This document shows positions 24,257 through 34,593 of a DNA stretch of 64,000 bases, one piece after another. Origin of the DNA: Micromonospora rhizosphaerae (GTDB taxonomy: Bacteria; Actinomycetota; Actinomycetes; Mycobacteriales; Micromonosporaceae); contig NZ_FMHV01000002.1 in assembly GCF_900091465.1 (NCBI RefSeq), positions 1,550,001 through 1,614,000 on the forward strand, in the 5' to 3' direction. The position numbers and the translations under genes are program-made. The notes beneath the pieces are model-generated. The model was not told the origin of the DNA, searched no databases, and worked only from the letters and a program-made list of their open reading frames with translations. Each line of letters opens with the position of its first letter. Positions within the stretch are counted from its first letter, which is position 1.

Positions 24257-24841
24257 GTGACCGCGCAGCCGATCGACCCCGCCGCCGCAGGCATGTGGTA
24301 CCCCGATCCGGTCCGTCAGCGCCTCGCCGACTACACCATCGAGGACGTGCTAACCCTGCCCGACGAAGCCCCGCGCGTCGAGCTGCGTGACGGAGTGCTC
24401 GTCGTGGTCCCTTCCCCGACCTACGGCCACCAGAACATCGGGAACCTGCTCTGGATGTGGTTGCACCAGCATGCGCCGACCGACCTGGCGCCGGCGACCG
24501 CGGTCGGCGTGGCGATCGACCACCGGAACACTTTCGAGCCGGATGTCGTGCTGCTCAAACGCCCCGTGTCGGGGGATCGCCACTACTTCGACGCCCAGCA
24601 GGTGATCCTGGCGGCCGAGGTCGTTTCGCCAGGTACCCGGCGGAGGGACCGGTTGGAGAAGCCGGCGGACTACGCCGACGCCGGCATCCCGCACTACTGG
24701 CGGATCGAGCAGAATCCCGTGCACGTGTACGCGTACGACCTGGTTGACGGCCGGTACGAGCTGGCCGCCGACTCCGCCGAGGAGCTGATCGTGGAAAAGC
24801 CGTTCGACATCCGGTTGCGCGTCCGGGACATCACCCCGTGA
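24257..24841 (+). CDS. Uma2-family restriction endonuclease-like protein
   Basis: 194 residues of the Uma2 (DUF820) PD-(D/E)xK family. Key acidic residues are in FEPDVVLL and AAEVVSPGTRRRDRLEKPAD, followed by the typical YADAGIPHYWRI segment. These proteins are abundant in actinobacteria and cyanobacteria and their role is not settled. GTG 24257 follows GAGGAGG. Its TGA overlaps the ispE GTG (GTGA), so it has been drawn into the rsmA-ispE operon, where most actinobacteria have no such gene. Confidence 0.9.
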   Translation: MTAQPIDPAAAGMWYPDPVRQRLADYTIEDVLTLPDEAPRVELRDGVLVVVPSPTYGHQNIGNLLWMWLHQHAPTDLAPATAVGVAIDHRNTFEPDVVLLKRPVSGDRHYFDAQQVILAAEVVSPGTRRRDRLEKPADYADAGIPHYWRIEQNPVHVYAYDLVDGRYELAADSAEELIVEKPFDIRLRVRDITP

Positions 24842-25794
24842 CCGAGGCCTGGCGACCGGACGAGGAGGAGGAGCAGCAGCGGCGGGGGGCCAGCGGGCCG
24901 GTCAAGGTACGGGTGCCCGCCAAGGTCAACCTGCACCTCGGGGTGGGCCCGCTGCGCCGCGACGGCTACCACGAGCTGAACACCGTGTACCACGCCATCT
25001 CGATCTACGACGAGCTGACCGCCCGGCGCGGCGACACCCTCACCCTCACCATGGAGGGGGAGGGCGCTGGCGAGCTCGCCCTGGACGACTCCAACCTGGT
25101 GATCCGGGCCGCCCACGCCCTCGCCGGGTACGCCGGGGTGCCGCCGCACGCCCGGTTGCACCTGCGCAAGCAGATCCCCCTCGCGGGTGGGCTGGCCGGC
25201 GGCAGCGCCGACGCCGCCGCTGCGCTGGTCGCCTGCGACACGCTCTGGGGCACCGGGCTGTCCCGCGACGAGCTGGCCGGGATCGCCGCCGACCTCGGCT
25301 CCGACGTGCCCTTCCTGATCCACGGCGGCACCGCCCTGGGCACCGGGCGGGGCGAGGCGGTCAGCCCGGTGCTGGCCCGCCCCACCTCCTGGCACTGGGT
25401 GGTGGCGATCGCCGAGGGTGGCCTCTCCACCCCGGCGGCGTACCGGGAGCTCGACCGGCTGCGCGACGCCGGCACCGCCGGCGAGCCGCTGGGCAGCACC
25501 GACGCGCTGCTCGCCGCGCTGCGCCAGCGCGACCCCCGGGTGCTCGCCGCCACCCTCGGCAACGACCTCCAGGACGCGGCCCTGACCATGCGCCCGTCGC
25601 TGACCGAGACGCTCAAGGCGGGGGAGCAGGCCGGCGCGCTCGCCGGGATCGTCTCCGGCTCCGGGCCGACCTGCGTCTTCCTCGCCACCGACGAGGCGCA
25701 CGCCGGCCGGGTCGCCGCCGATCTTGCGGCCGCCGGGGTGTGCCGGGAGGCGCGGGTGGCGCACGGCCCGGTCGCCGGCGCCCGCGTCGTCTGA
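24838..25794 (+). CDS. ispE: 4-diphosphocytidyl-2-C-methyl-D-erythritol kinase
   Basis: 318 residues of the GHMP kinase family, fourth enzyme-level step of the MEP pathway to isoprenoids. VRVPAKVNLHLGVGPLRRDG and YHELNTVYHAI form the N-terminal substrate site. PLAGGLAGGSADAAAALVAC is the GHMP ATP-binding motif, and SGSGPTCVFL is the C-terminal motif. An acidic N-terminal extension of about 20 residues (EEEEQQRRG) precedes the core. The last codons and the stop lie in the first unit of a degenerate repeat. Confidence 0.96.
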   Translation: MTEAWRPDEEEEQQRRGASGPVKVRVPAKVNLHLGVGPLRRDGYHELNTVYHAISIYDELTARRGDTLTLTMEGEGAGELALDDSNLVIRAAHALAGYAGVPPHARLHLRKQIPLAGGLAGGSADAAAALVACDTLWGTGLSRDELAGIAADLGSDVPFLIHGGTALGTGRGEAVSPVLARPTSWHWVVAIAEGGLSTPAAYRELDRLRDAGTAGEPLGSTDALLAALRQRDPRVLAATLGNDLQDAALTMRPSLTETLKAGEQAGALAGIVSGSGPTCVFLATDEAHAGRVAADLAAAGVCREARVAHGPVAGARVV

Positions 25795-25905
25795 GCCGGC
25801 CGAGGGCCATCCTGGGCCCGGTTACGGCGGTGCTCCGCGTCGTCTGGGCCGATCGAGGGGCCAGCCCGGGCCCGGTCACGGCCCGTCCGCGTCGTCTGAG
25901 CCGGT
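25783..25905 (+). repeat. Degenerate tandem repeats growing out of the ispE stop
   Basis: CGCGTCGTCTG recurs at 25783, 25836 and 25888, and the sequence between copies is also similar (GGGCCCGGT(T/C)ACGGC). The period is 52-53 bp. The first copy is the end of ispE itself, including its stop codon. The remaining 157 bp to the next gene hold a TACCCT box (about 25994-25999) that could be the -10 for the ABC-F gene. Confidence 0.75.
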
Positions 25906-26062
25906 CCGCCGCGGCCGGGACGGAACAAGCGGGAGTCTGGGCCGGTTGACCGACACGGGTGCGACGCCGGGCCGGACGCCAGCGTGCCCCGCGTACCCTG
26001 AAACGTCGCAGGCGTCCCACGTGCCCCAGCACCGGGACGCCTTGATCATGGGAGGTGAGGTC

Positions 26063-27871
<1,809 letters not shown>

Positions 27872-27963
27872 CCTCGCCACGGGTGGGGGTGTGCGGCGTC
27901 ACAGCCCGGCATGCGGGACAATCGCGGGCGACCCCTCACCCGAACGGTCTTGGAGACTCAGAC

Positions 27964-28419
27964 ATGGCCCACACCCCCGTCAACCACCCCGCGCGGCCGA
28001 TCTACCGGGCGATCGGCGGGCTCATTGGTCTGTACTTCGTGGTCTTCGGCGTGCTCGGCAGCATCGGGAGCGCCGGCAACGACTTCCTCGCCCAGGACGA
28101 CACCAAGATCCTCGGCCAGGGCACGAACCTCGGCTACTCGCTGTTCGCCGTCCTGCTCGGGATCGTGATCCTGGCCGGCATCACCATCGGCCGCAATCTC
28201 GACGTGGCGATCAACCAGTTCCTGGCGTACGCGCTGATCGTCCTCGGCCTGGCCGAGCTGGCCTTCATGCGGACCGACGCGAACATCTTCAACTTCAGCA
28301 TCGCCACGGACATCGTGCTCCTGGTCCTCGCCCTGGTGCTGCTGATGGTCGGCATGTACGGCAAGGTCGGCACCGACAAGGAGCAGGAGGCCTTCGAGAA
28401 GGCCCGGCTCGTCCTCTGA
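27964..28419 (+). CDS. DUF4383 membrane protein, copy 1
   Basis: 151 residues with four membrane helices. It begins HTPVNHPARPIYRAIGGLIG, with the conserved NHPARPxYR motif of DUF4383. The helices are LIGLYFVVFGVLGSIG, LGYSLFAVLLGIVILAGITI, FLAYALIVLGLAELAFM and IVLLVLALVLLMVGMYG. Function unknown. It is followed by a terminator and then by a second member of the same family, so the pair arose by tandem duplication but is transcribed separately. Confidence 0.88.
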   Translation: MAHTPVNHPARPIYRAIGGLIGLYFVVFGVLGSIGSAGNDFLAQDDTKILGQGTNLGYSLFAVLLGIVILAGITIGRNLDVAINQFLAYALIVLGLAELAFMRTDANIFNFSIATDIVLLVLALVLLMVGMYGKVGTDKEQEAFEKARLVL

Positions 28420-28435
28420 CCTCTGATCGCGCTCT

Positions 28436-28467
28436 GGCCCGGCTGATTGCCGGGCCTTCGGCGTTTT
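28436..28467 (+). terminator. Terminator between the two DUF4383 genes
   Basis: GGCCCGGC (28436-28443), loop TGATT and GCCGGGCC (28449-28456) form a perfect 8-bp stem. TTCGGCGTTTT follows. Confidence 0.85.
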
Positions 28468-28531
28468 GGGGACAACGTCGTCCGGGTCAAGTGACAATGT
28501 GGCGAAATCGGTCCTTTGGACGGAGAAGCTC

Positions 28532-29008
28532 ATGCCGCACTTTCCGGTGAACCACCCCGCGCGCCCGTTCTACCGGGTCCTCTCCGGACTCATCGGGCTC
28601 TACATCCTGGTCTTCGGCGTGTATGGGACGTTCCTGACCTGGGGCGACGGGCTCTTCGCGCGGGACGGAGACTGGGTGCTCGGGCTCCGCACCAACCTGG
28701 CGTTCTCGCTGGTCTCCGTGGTGTTCGGCGCCTTCCTGCTGATCGGGGCGACCCGGCGCACCAACCTCGGCCACTACATGAACCTGACCGCCGGGGGCGT
28801 CTTCCTGCTCACCGCCATCCTGATGATGGCCGTGCTGCAGACCACGGCGAACTTCCTCAACTTCTCGATGTCGACCGTCATCGTGTCGATGCTGTTCGGG
28901 CTGATCCTGCTGGGCACCGGCCTGTACGACAAGGTCGGCCCGCCCGAGCACGCCGAGGACGAGCGGCGCCACCGTAACCACACCATCTCCGAGGCCGGCA
29001 CCCGCTGA
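28532..29008 (+). CDS. DUF4383 membrane protein, copy 2
   Basis: 158 residues, four membrane helices, starting PHFPVNHPARPFYRVLSGLI. It shares the NHPARP(I/F)YR motif and the T-x-x-N-x-x-NFS segment with copy 1, but is clearly diverged and has a charged C-terminal tail (EHAEDERRHRNH). Function unknown. It is convergent with the TetR gene, with only 19 bp between them. Confidence 0.88.
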   Translation: MPHFPVNHPARPFYRVLSGLIGLYILVFGVYGTFLTWGDGLFARDGDWVLGLRTNLAFSLVSVVFGAFLLIGATRRTNLGHYMNLTAGGVFLLTAILMMAVLQTTANFLNFSMSTVIVSMLFGLILLGTGLYDKVGPPEHAEDERRHRNHTISEAGTR

Positions 29009-29027
29009 CCCAGCCGGACCCCGTCGG

Positions 29028-29708
29028 TCAGCCCGGCTTGCGGACCGTGATCAGGCCCGGCTTCGCCTCCAGGTGCGACAACCCGTTCCAGGCCAGGTTG
29101 ACCAGGTGGGCGGCGACCGTCTCCTTGCGCGGCTTGCGCACCTCCAGCCACCAGCGCCCGGTCAACGCCACCATGCCGACCAGCGCCTGCGAGTAGAGCT
29201 CGGCCAGCTTCGGGTCGTACCCCCGGCTGGAGAACTCCGCCCCCAGGATGTGCTCCACCTGGTGCGCGACGTCGTTCATCACGCTGCTGAAGTTGCCCGT
29301 CGCCGACATCAGCGGCGACTCCCGGACCAGCACCCGGAACCCGCTGGTCTCCTCCTCGATGTAGGTCAGCAGGGTCAACGCCGCCTGCTCCAGCAGCTCG
29401 CGGGGATGCCCGGCGGTCAACGCCGTGGTAATCCGGTCCAGCAGCGAGCGGACCTCCCGGTCCACCACCACGGCGTAGAGCCCCTCCTTGCCGCCGAAGT
29501 GCTCGTAGACCACCGGCTTGGAGACCTTGGCCCGGGCGGCCACCTCCTCGATCGAGGTGGCGTCGAAGCCGCGCTCGGCGAAGATCTGCCGGGCGATCGA
29601 GATCAGCTGCTCGCGGCGCTGCGTCGCGGACATCCGTACCCGCGAGGACGGCTTGGCCGCCGCGACCGCCCGCCGCCGGGCGGTGCTGGCGTCGTTGCCG
29701 TCGGTCAT
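29028..29708 (-). CDS. TetR-family regulator
   Basis: 226 residues from ATG 29708. The HTH region is REQLISIARQIFAERGFDAT, then SIEEVAARAKVSKPVVYEHF (about residues 30-75), followed by an all-helical ligand domain. GTG 29762 is an alternative start; curiously, both starts have a GAGGTGACGA stretch just upstream. The neighbour on the same strand is a fatty acid desaturase, and TetR-type repressors of desaturases are known (DesT in Pseudomonas), so control of that gene is a reasonable guess. Confidence 0.88.
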   Translation of the reverse strand: MTDGNDASTARRRAVAAAKPSSRVRMSATQRREQLISIARQIFAERGFDATSIEEVAARAKVSKPVVYEHFGGKEGLYAVVVDREVRSLLDRITTALTAGHPRELLEQAALTLLTYIEEETSGFRVLVRESPLMSATGNFSSVMNDVAHQVEHILGAEFSSRGYDPKLAELYSQALVGMVALTGRWWLEVRKPRKETVAAHLVNLAWNGLSHLEAKPGLITVRKPG

Positions 29709-29904
29709 CTCGTCACCTCGCTGGTGGTCGGTGACGCCCTGCCGTGGGATGTGCTTGCTCACGTCGTCACCTCACCGGCACAGCCGCACCGTCCGACCGT
29801 ACCGGCGTGGCGCCGGGAGGCGGTGCCCCCGAGCCGTCCGATGCTTCCGCTCCGCTCGGTCACCCGGCCATCCTGCCAGGCGACCGCGGGTGACACTGAC
29901 CGGT

Positions 29905-30864
29905 TTACCGCTCCGCGACCGGCTTCACCAACTTGGCCGTGATCCGTTCCGGCTTCGGCCAGCGCACCGCCCAGGCCGCGCCGATCTTCTCGAAGAGCCA
30001 GATCACCCGGGCGGAGATGTCGATCTGCCCGCGCAGCACCCCGTGCCGGGCGCTGGTCGGCTCGGCGTGGTGCAGGTTGTGCCAGCTCTCCCCGAACGAC
30101 AGGACGGCCAGCGGCCAGAAGTTCGACGCCCGGTCGCCCTGGCGGACCGCGAACGGGCGCTCTCCGTAGACGTGGCACACCGAGTTGATCGACCAGGTCA
30201 CGTGGTGCAGCAGCGCGATCCGGACCAGGCCGCCCCAGAAGAGCGCGGTCAGCGCGCCCTGCCAGGACCAGGTCAGCAGCCCGCCCATCAGCGCCGGCCC
30301 GAGCACCGAGGTGACCACCAGCAGCGGAAAGAGCCGGTCGACCCGACGGGTGGCCGGATCGGCGAGCAGGTCCGGGGCGAACCGCTCGCGGTTGGAGAGC
30401 TCTCGGTTGAAGAGCCAGCCGACGTGGGCGTGGAACAGACCGCGGGCCAGCCCCCCGACACTCTCGCCGAACCGCCACGGCGAGTGTGGATCGCCCTCCT
30501 GGTCGGAGAAGGCGTGGTGCCGGCGGTGGTCGGCCACCCACTGGATGATCTCGCCCTGCACCGCGAACGAGCCGGCCACCGCCAGCACCACCCGCAGCCA
30601 CGGCTTCGCCTTGAAGGAGCCGTGGGTGAAGTAGCGGTGGTAGCCGACGGTGATGCCGAGCCCGGACAGCACGTACCAGAAGCCGGCGATGATGATGTCC
30701 GTCCAGCCCAGCCAACCGCCCCAGGCGACCGGGACGGCGGCGAGCAGGGCGAGGAACGGAATCACGACGAACGCCCAGAGGGCGATCAAGATGCCCCGGG
30801 ACTGCTGGCCCTGGGTCAGCGGCTTGGGTCCGGCGGCGTTCGGGTCGGTGAGGGCGGTCGACAT
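29905..30864 (-). CDS. Membrane acyl-CoA/acyl-lipid delta-9 desaturase
   Basis: 319 residues of the membrane fatty acid desaturase family. The three histidine boxes that hold the di-iron centre are HRYFTH, HRRHH and HNLHH, with hydrophobic helices around them (ILIALWAFVVIPFLALLAAV and others). It introduces a double bond into saturated acyl chains, adjusting membrane fluidity. An inverted repeat lies about 22 bp upstream of the start. The TetR gene is about 200 bp further along on the same strand. Confidence 0.93.
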   Translation of the reverse strand: MSTALTDPNAAGPKPLTQGQQSRGILIALWAFVVIPFLALLAAVPVAWGGWLGWTDIIIAGFWYVLSGLGITVGYHRYFTHGSFKAKPWLRVVLAVAGSFAVQGEIIQWVADHRRHHAFSDQEGDPHSPWRFGESVGGLARGLFHAHVGWLFNRELSNRERFAPDLLADPATRRVDRLFPLLVVTSVLGPALMGGLLTWSWQGALTALFWGGLVRIALLHHVTWSINSVCHVYGERPFAVRQGDRASNFWPLAVLSFGESWHNLHHAEPTSARHGVLRGQIDISARVIWLFEKIGAAWAVRWPKPERITAKLVKPVAER

Positions 30865-30885
30865 GGCATCTCCCAGCGGGACGCA

Positions 30886-30907
30886 GTTACGCCTACGTCA
30901 CCGTAAC
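30886..30907. promoter_or_regulatory. Inverted repeat upstream of the desaturase
   Basis: GTTACG (30886-30891) and CGTAAC (30902-30907) are perfect inverted arms with a 10-bp spacer, just before the desaturase start. This is a candidate TetR operator. Confidence 0.5.
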
Positions 30908-30987
30908 TTAGGGATGCGGAGATCGCATGGGACAGTTCCGATCGTGGATGGACGAGGCTGTCGTACGGGCGTTCTAACCTGCTGGCC

Positions 30988-31740
30988 GTGACCGATTCCC
31001 TTGCCGCCTCCGACGTTCCTCCCGACGGCGTCCGCCGTTACCGAGGGCGCAAGCCGGACCTGTACGAGAAGGCTCTCGCCTTGCGCCGAGAGGGTCGCCC
31101 AGTTGGGGAGATTGCCGAGCGCGTCGGGGTATCGAAGTCGACGGCCTACCTGTGGACGCGACATCTGCCGTTGGATCCGGAACTTGTCCGGGAGCGGCGG
31201 CGGTCCCATTCGCGGGCCATGACCGATGCGCAGTGGAGCGCGCACCGTGCCGCCCGCGACGCCGCCCGGGCCGCCACCGTCGCTGCCACGGCCGCATGGG
31301 TCCGCCGGCTCCGCTATCGGGAGCTCGTGCTGTTGGGTGCGGCGATCTACTGGTGCGAAGGGGGCAAGGCCAAGCCCTGGCGCCCGCACGACTGCCGGGT
31401 CAAGTTCATCAACAGCGACCCGCTGCTGGTGACCCTCTTTCTGCGCTTCCTCGACGCGCTCGGAGTTCCGCGCGCGGCGCTGCGATTCCGGGTGAGCATC
31501 CACGAGAGCGCCGACGTGCCAGAGGCGGTGCGCTGGTGGGCTGAGCTGGTCGGCGTGCCGCCGGAGCAGTTTCAGCGGACCTCGCTGAAGAGGCATCGGC
31601 CGGTGACCACGCGACAGAACGTCGGTCAGGACTATCACGGCTGCCTAACCGTCGACGTCCTCCGGTCGAGCCGGCTCTACTGGAAGATCGAAGGGATCAT
31701 GAAGGGAATGGCCGATGAGGACCGACGTCGGGAACGGTAA
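30988..31740 (+). CDS. HTH protein with homing-endonuclease-like C-terminal domain, function unknown
   Basis: 250 residues. Residues 20-60 form a helix-turn-helix (ALRREGRPVGEIAERVGVSK then STAYLWTRHL). After a charged helix, the C-terminal part contains LLGAAIYWCEGGKAKPWRPH, RVKFINSDPLLVTLFLRFLD, RFRVSIHESADVPEAVRWWA and GQDYHGCLTVDVLRSSRLYW. That spacing, and the acidic residues after paired helices, resemble LAGLIDADG-like folds. I know this as a widespread actinobacterial family without an assigned function. A TAACCT box ends 7 nt before the GTG, so the mRNA may be leaderless. It lies directly upstream of tRNA-Gln. A weak hairpin with a T-run (31769-31780) may end it. Confidence 0.6.
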   Translation: MTDSLAASDVPPDGVRRYRGRKPDLYEKALALRREGRPVGEIAERVGVSKSTAYLWTRHLPLDPELVRERRRSHSRAMTDAQWSAHRAARDAARAATVAATAAWVRRLRYRELVLLGAAIYWCEGGKAKPWRPHDCRVKFINSDPLLVTLFLRFLDALGVPRAALRFRVSIHESADVPEAVRWWAELVGVPPEQFQRTSLKRHRPVTTRQNVGQDYHGCLTVDVLRSSRLYWKIEGIMKGMADEDRRRER

Positions 31741-31786
31741 AGTGTAGGCAACCGCCGAGCGGGTGTCTTTTGCCCGTTTTCGACCG

Positions 31787-31857
31787 TCCCGGGTCGTCTA
31801 ATGGCAGGACGTCAGGTTTTGGTCCTGATTATAGGGGTTCGAATCCTCTCCCGGGAG
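31787..31857 (+). tRNA. tRNA-Gln(TTG)
   Basis: The acceptor TCCCGGG pairs perfectly with CCCGGGA. The anticodon stem TCAGG/CCTGA encloses TTTTGGT, giving anticodon TTG for CAA. The T-arm is AGGGG-TTCGAAT-CCTCT with one G-U, and the discriminator is G, as in bacterial tRNA-Gln. CCA is not encoded. No repeat of its 3' end was seen in the window. Confidence 0.95.
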
Positions 31858-31930
31858 CTTCTGCTGTTTGCCTGCGGCCGCGTGGTTAGCATGACGGCGA
31901 GACTGTCGCCGTCCCGACGGGAGCCACGTC

Positions 31931-33466
31931 GTGTCCCAGCCCCACCCCCGCACCGTTGTCGTGCTCGCCGCCGGTGAGGGCAAGCGGATGAAGTCGGCCC
32001 TGCCCAAGGTGCTGCACCCGCTGCTCGGTCGTACCCTCCTGGGCCACGTGCTGGCCGCGGCCGCGCCGCTGCGCGCGGACCGCACTGTGGTGGTGGTCGG
32101 CCACGGCGCCGAGCAGGTCCGGGCCCACCTGGACGAGATCGCCCCGGACGCCACCCCGGTGCTCCAGGCCCAGCAGCTCGGCACCGGCCACGCGGTGCGG
32201 ATCGCGCTGGACGCCGCACCGAACGCCACCGGCACCGTCGTGGTGATCAACGGGGACGTGCCGCTGCTGCGGTCCGAGACCGTCGCCGCGCTCGTCGAGG
32301 CGCACGAGCACGCGGGCACGGCGGCGACCGTGCTCGCCGCCGAGGTGCCCGACCCGACCGGCCTCGGCCGGATCGTGCGGGACTCCGCCGGGCGGCTGGA
32401 GCGGATCGTCGAGGAGCGCGACGCCACTCCCGATCAGCGGGCGCTGCGGGAGATCAACGCCGGCATCTACGCGTTCGACGCGGCGCGGCTGCGCGAGGCG
32501 CTGGGCAAGCTCTCCACGGACAACGAGCAGGGTGAGGAGTACCTCACCGACGTCTTCCGGCTGCTCAACGACGCGGGCGAGCCGGTGGCCGTGCACGTCG
32601 CCGCCGATTACGTGGAGACCCTGGGCTGCAACGACCGGGTGGAGCTGGCGGCGCTGCGCCGGCTGCTGCGCGACCGGGTCAACGAGGGCTGGATGCGGAC
32701 CGGGGTGAGCATCCTCGACCCGCAGACCACCTGGATCGACGTGACGGTGGCGGTCGAGCGGGACGCGGTGATCGACCAGAACACCCAGCTGCGCGGGGCG
32801 ACCGTGGTCGGCGCCGAGGCGGTCGTCGGGCCGGACGTGACGCTGATCGACACGGTGGTCGGCCCGGCCGCGACCGTGCTGCGCAGCCACGCGGTGAACG
32901 CCGAGGTCGGCGCCGGCGCCAGCGTCGGCCCGTACGCCTACCTGCGGCCGGCCGCGCGACTCGCCGAGAAGTCCAAGGTCGGCACGTTCGTCGAGGTGAA
33001 GAACTCCGAGCTGGGGGCGGGTGCCAAGGTGCCCCACCTGTCGTACGTGGGTGACGCGACGATCGGCGCGAAGGCGAACATCGGCGCCGCGACGATCTTC
33101 GTGAACTACGACGGGGTGAACAAGCACCACACGACCGTCGGTGAGGCGGCCTTCATCGGCTGCGACACCAGCCTGATCGCCCCCGTCGAGGTGGGCGCCG
33201 GGGCGTACGTGGCCGCCGGCAGCGCGATCACCCAGGACGTGCCGCCGGGCGCGCTCGGCGTGACCCGGGCCCCGCAGCGCAGCATCGACGGCTGGGTGGC
33301 CCGGAAGCGGGCCGGCACCGCCTCCGCGCAGGCGGCCGAGCGGGCACGGCAGGCCACCGAGGGTGCGTCGGGCGGGGCCGCTACCGCAAGGGAAGGTGAG
33401 CCACCGCACGGGAGCGCCGAGACGGCGGGACCGGCGTCCGGCTCGGGGGATACTGCAACTGAATAA
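31931..33466 (+). CDS. glmU: Bifunctional N-acetylglucosamine-1-phosphate uridyltransferase / glucosamine-1-phosphate acetyltransferase
   Basis: 511 residues. It makes UDP-N-acetylglucosamine for peptidoglycan. The N-terminal pyrophosphorylase carries VVLAAGEGKRMKSALPKVLH (residues 10-30). The C-terminal left-handed beta helix shows hexapeptide repeats (AEVGAGASVGPYAYLRPAAR and others) with the acetyltransferase site HLSYVGDATIG. A disordered tail of about 55 residues is Ala/Gly/Glu-rich, typical of actinobacteria. GTG 31931 follows GGGAG. glmU-prs-rplY-pth is a conserved order. Confidence 0.97.
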   Translation: MSQPHPRTVVVLAAGEGKRMKSALPKVLHPLLGRTLLGHVLAAAAPLRADRTVVVVGHGAEQVRAHLDEIAPDATPVLQAQQLGTGHAVRIALDAAPNATGTVVVINGDVPLLRSETVAALVEAHEHAGTAATVLAAEVPDPTGLGRIVRDSAGRLERIVEERDATPDQRALREINAGIYAFDAARLREALGKLSTDNEQGEEYLTDVFRLLNDAGEPVAVHVAADYVETLGCNDRVELAALRRLLRDRVNEGWMRTGVSILDPQTTWIDVTVAVERDAVIDQNTQLRGATVVGAEAVVGPDVTLIDTVVGPAATVLRSHAVNAEVGAGASVGPYAYLRPAARLAEKSKVGTFVEVKNSELGAGAKVPHLSYVGDATIGAKANIGAATIFVNYDGVNKHHTTVGEAAFIGCDTSLIAPVEVGAGAYVAAGSAITQDVPPGALGVTRAPQRSIDGWVARKRAGTASAQAAERARQATEGASGGAATAREGEPPHGSAETAGPASGSGDTATE

Positions 33467-33517
33467 CCTCCGGCCCACCGCCGCCGGGACCACCGACAAA
33501 CGGGAGCAGACGCGCCC

Positions 33518-34498
33518 ATGGGCAGCATCGTCGCCGAAAACCGCAAGAGCCTGATGCTCTTCTCCGGACGTGGCTTTCCAGAGTTGGCCAAGGAGATCGG
33601 TGAGGTGCTCGGCGTCGCGCCGACGCCCACCTCCGCATACGAGTTCGCGAACGGCGAGCTGTTCGTGCGGTACAAGGACTCCGTTCGTGGCTCTGACGCC
33701 TTCGTCGTGCAGTCCGTCACGCACGGCGTGAACAAGTGGGTCATGGAGACCCTGATCATGATCGACGCGCTGAAGCGCGGCTCGGCGAAGCGGATCACCG
33801 TGGTCCTGCCGTACTACCCGTACTCGCGGCAGGACAAGAAGCACCGCGGCCGGGAGCCGATCTCGGCCCGGCTGGTGGCCGATCTGCTGAAGACCGCCGG
33901 CGCGAACCGGATCCTCACCGTCGACCTGCACACCGCGCAGATCCAGGGCTTCTTCAACGGCCCGGTGGATCACCTCTTCGCGATGGACACGCTGGCCGAG
34001 TACGTCGAGCACCGGTACGCGGGCCGGCCGATGACCGTGGTCGCCCCCGACTCGGGCCGGGTGCGGGTGGCCGAGCGCTGGACGGACCGGCTGGGCGGCT
34101 GCCCGCTGGCGTTCATCCACAAGACCCGTGACCCGATGAAGCCGAACCAGGTGGTGGCGAACCGGGTGGTCGGGGAGGTCGAGGGTCGGGTCTGCCTGGT
34201 CGTCGACGACATGATCGACACCGGTGGCACGATCACCAAGGCCGCCGACATCCTCAAGGAGGCCGGTGCGGCGGAGATCGTCGTCGCCGCCACCCACGCC
34301 CTGATGTCGGACCCGGCGACCGAGCGGCTGAAGAACAGCCCGATCAGCGAGGTTGTGGTGACCAACACCCTGCCGCTGCCGCCGGAGAAGCAGCTCGACA
34401 AGATCACCGTGCTGTCGATCGCGCCGCTGCTGGCCCGGGCGATCCGGGAGGTCTTCGACGACGGCTCGGTGACCACCCTCTTCGGCGGCCTGAGCTGA
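33518..34498 (+). CDS. prs: Ribose-phosphate pyrophosphokinase
   Basis: 326 residues. It makes PRPP from ribose 5-phosphate and ATP for nucleotide, His and Trp synthesis. Motifs include ELFVRYKDSVRGSDAFVVQS, YYPYSRQDKKHRGREPISAR (flexible ATP loop), TVDLHTAQIQGFF and the PRPP loop CLVVDDMIDTGGTI (VVDDMIDTGGT). It lies 51 bp after glmU and ends at a strong 12-bp hairpin. Confidence 0.97.
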   Translation: MGSIVAENRKSLMLFSGRGFPELAKEIGEVLGVAPTPTSAYEFANGELFVRYKDSVRGSDAFVVQSVTHGVNKWVMETLIMIDALKRGSAKRITVVLPYYPYSRQDKKHRGREPISARLVADLLKTAGANRILTVDLHTAQIQGFFNGPVDHLFAMDTLAEYVEHRYAGRPMTVVAPDSGRVRVAERWTDRLGGCPLAFIHKTRDPMKPNQVVANRVVGEVEGRVCLVVDDMIDTGGTITKAADILKEAGAAEIVVAATHALMSDPATERLKNSPISEVVVTNTLPLPPEKQLDKITVLSIAPLLARAIREVFDDGSVTTLFGGLS

Positions 34499-34522
34499 CC
34501 TCCGCAGCACCCTGGGACGCTC

Positions 34523-34552
34523 GTTCCCGCCGGCCTGGGCGCCGGCGGGAAC
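34523..34552 (+). terminator. Terminator after prs
   Basis: GTTCCCGCCGGC (34523-34534), loop CTGGGC and GCCGGCGGGAAC (34541-34552) form a perfect 12-bp stem. No T-tract. Confidence 0.85.
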
Positions 34553-34593
34553 GGTGATCCGGGGACTGCCGGAAAGCTCGAATTCCCCTCGGG

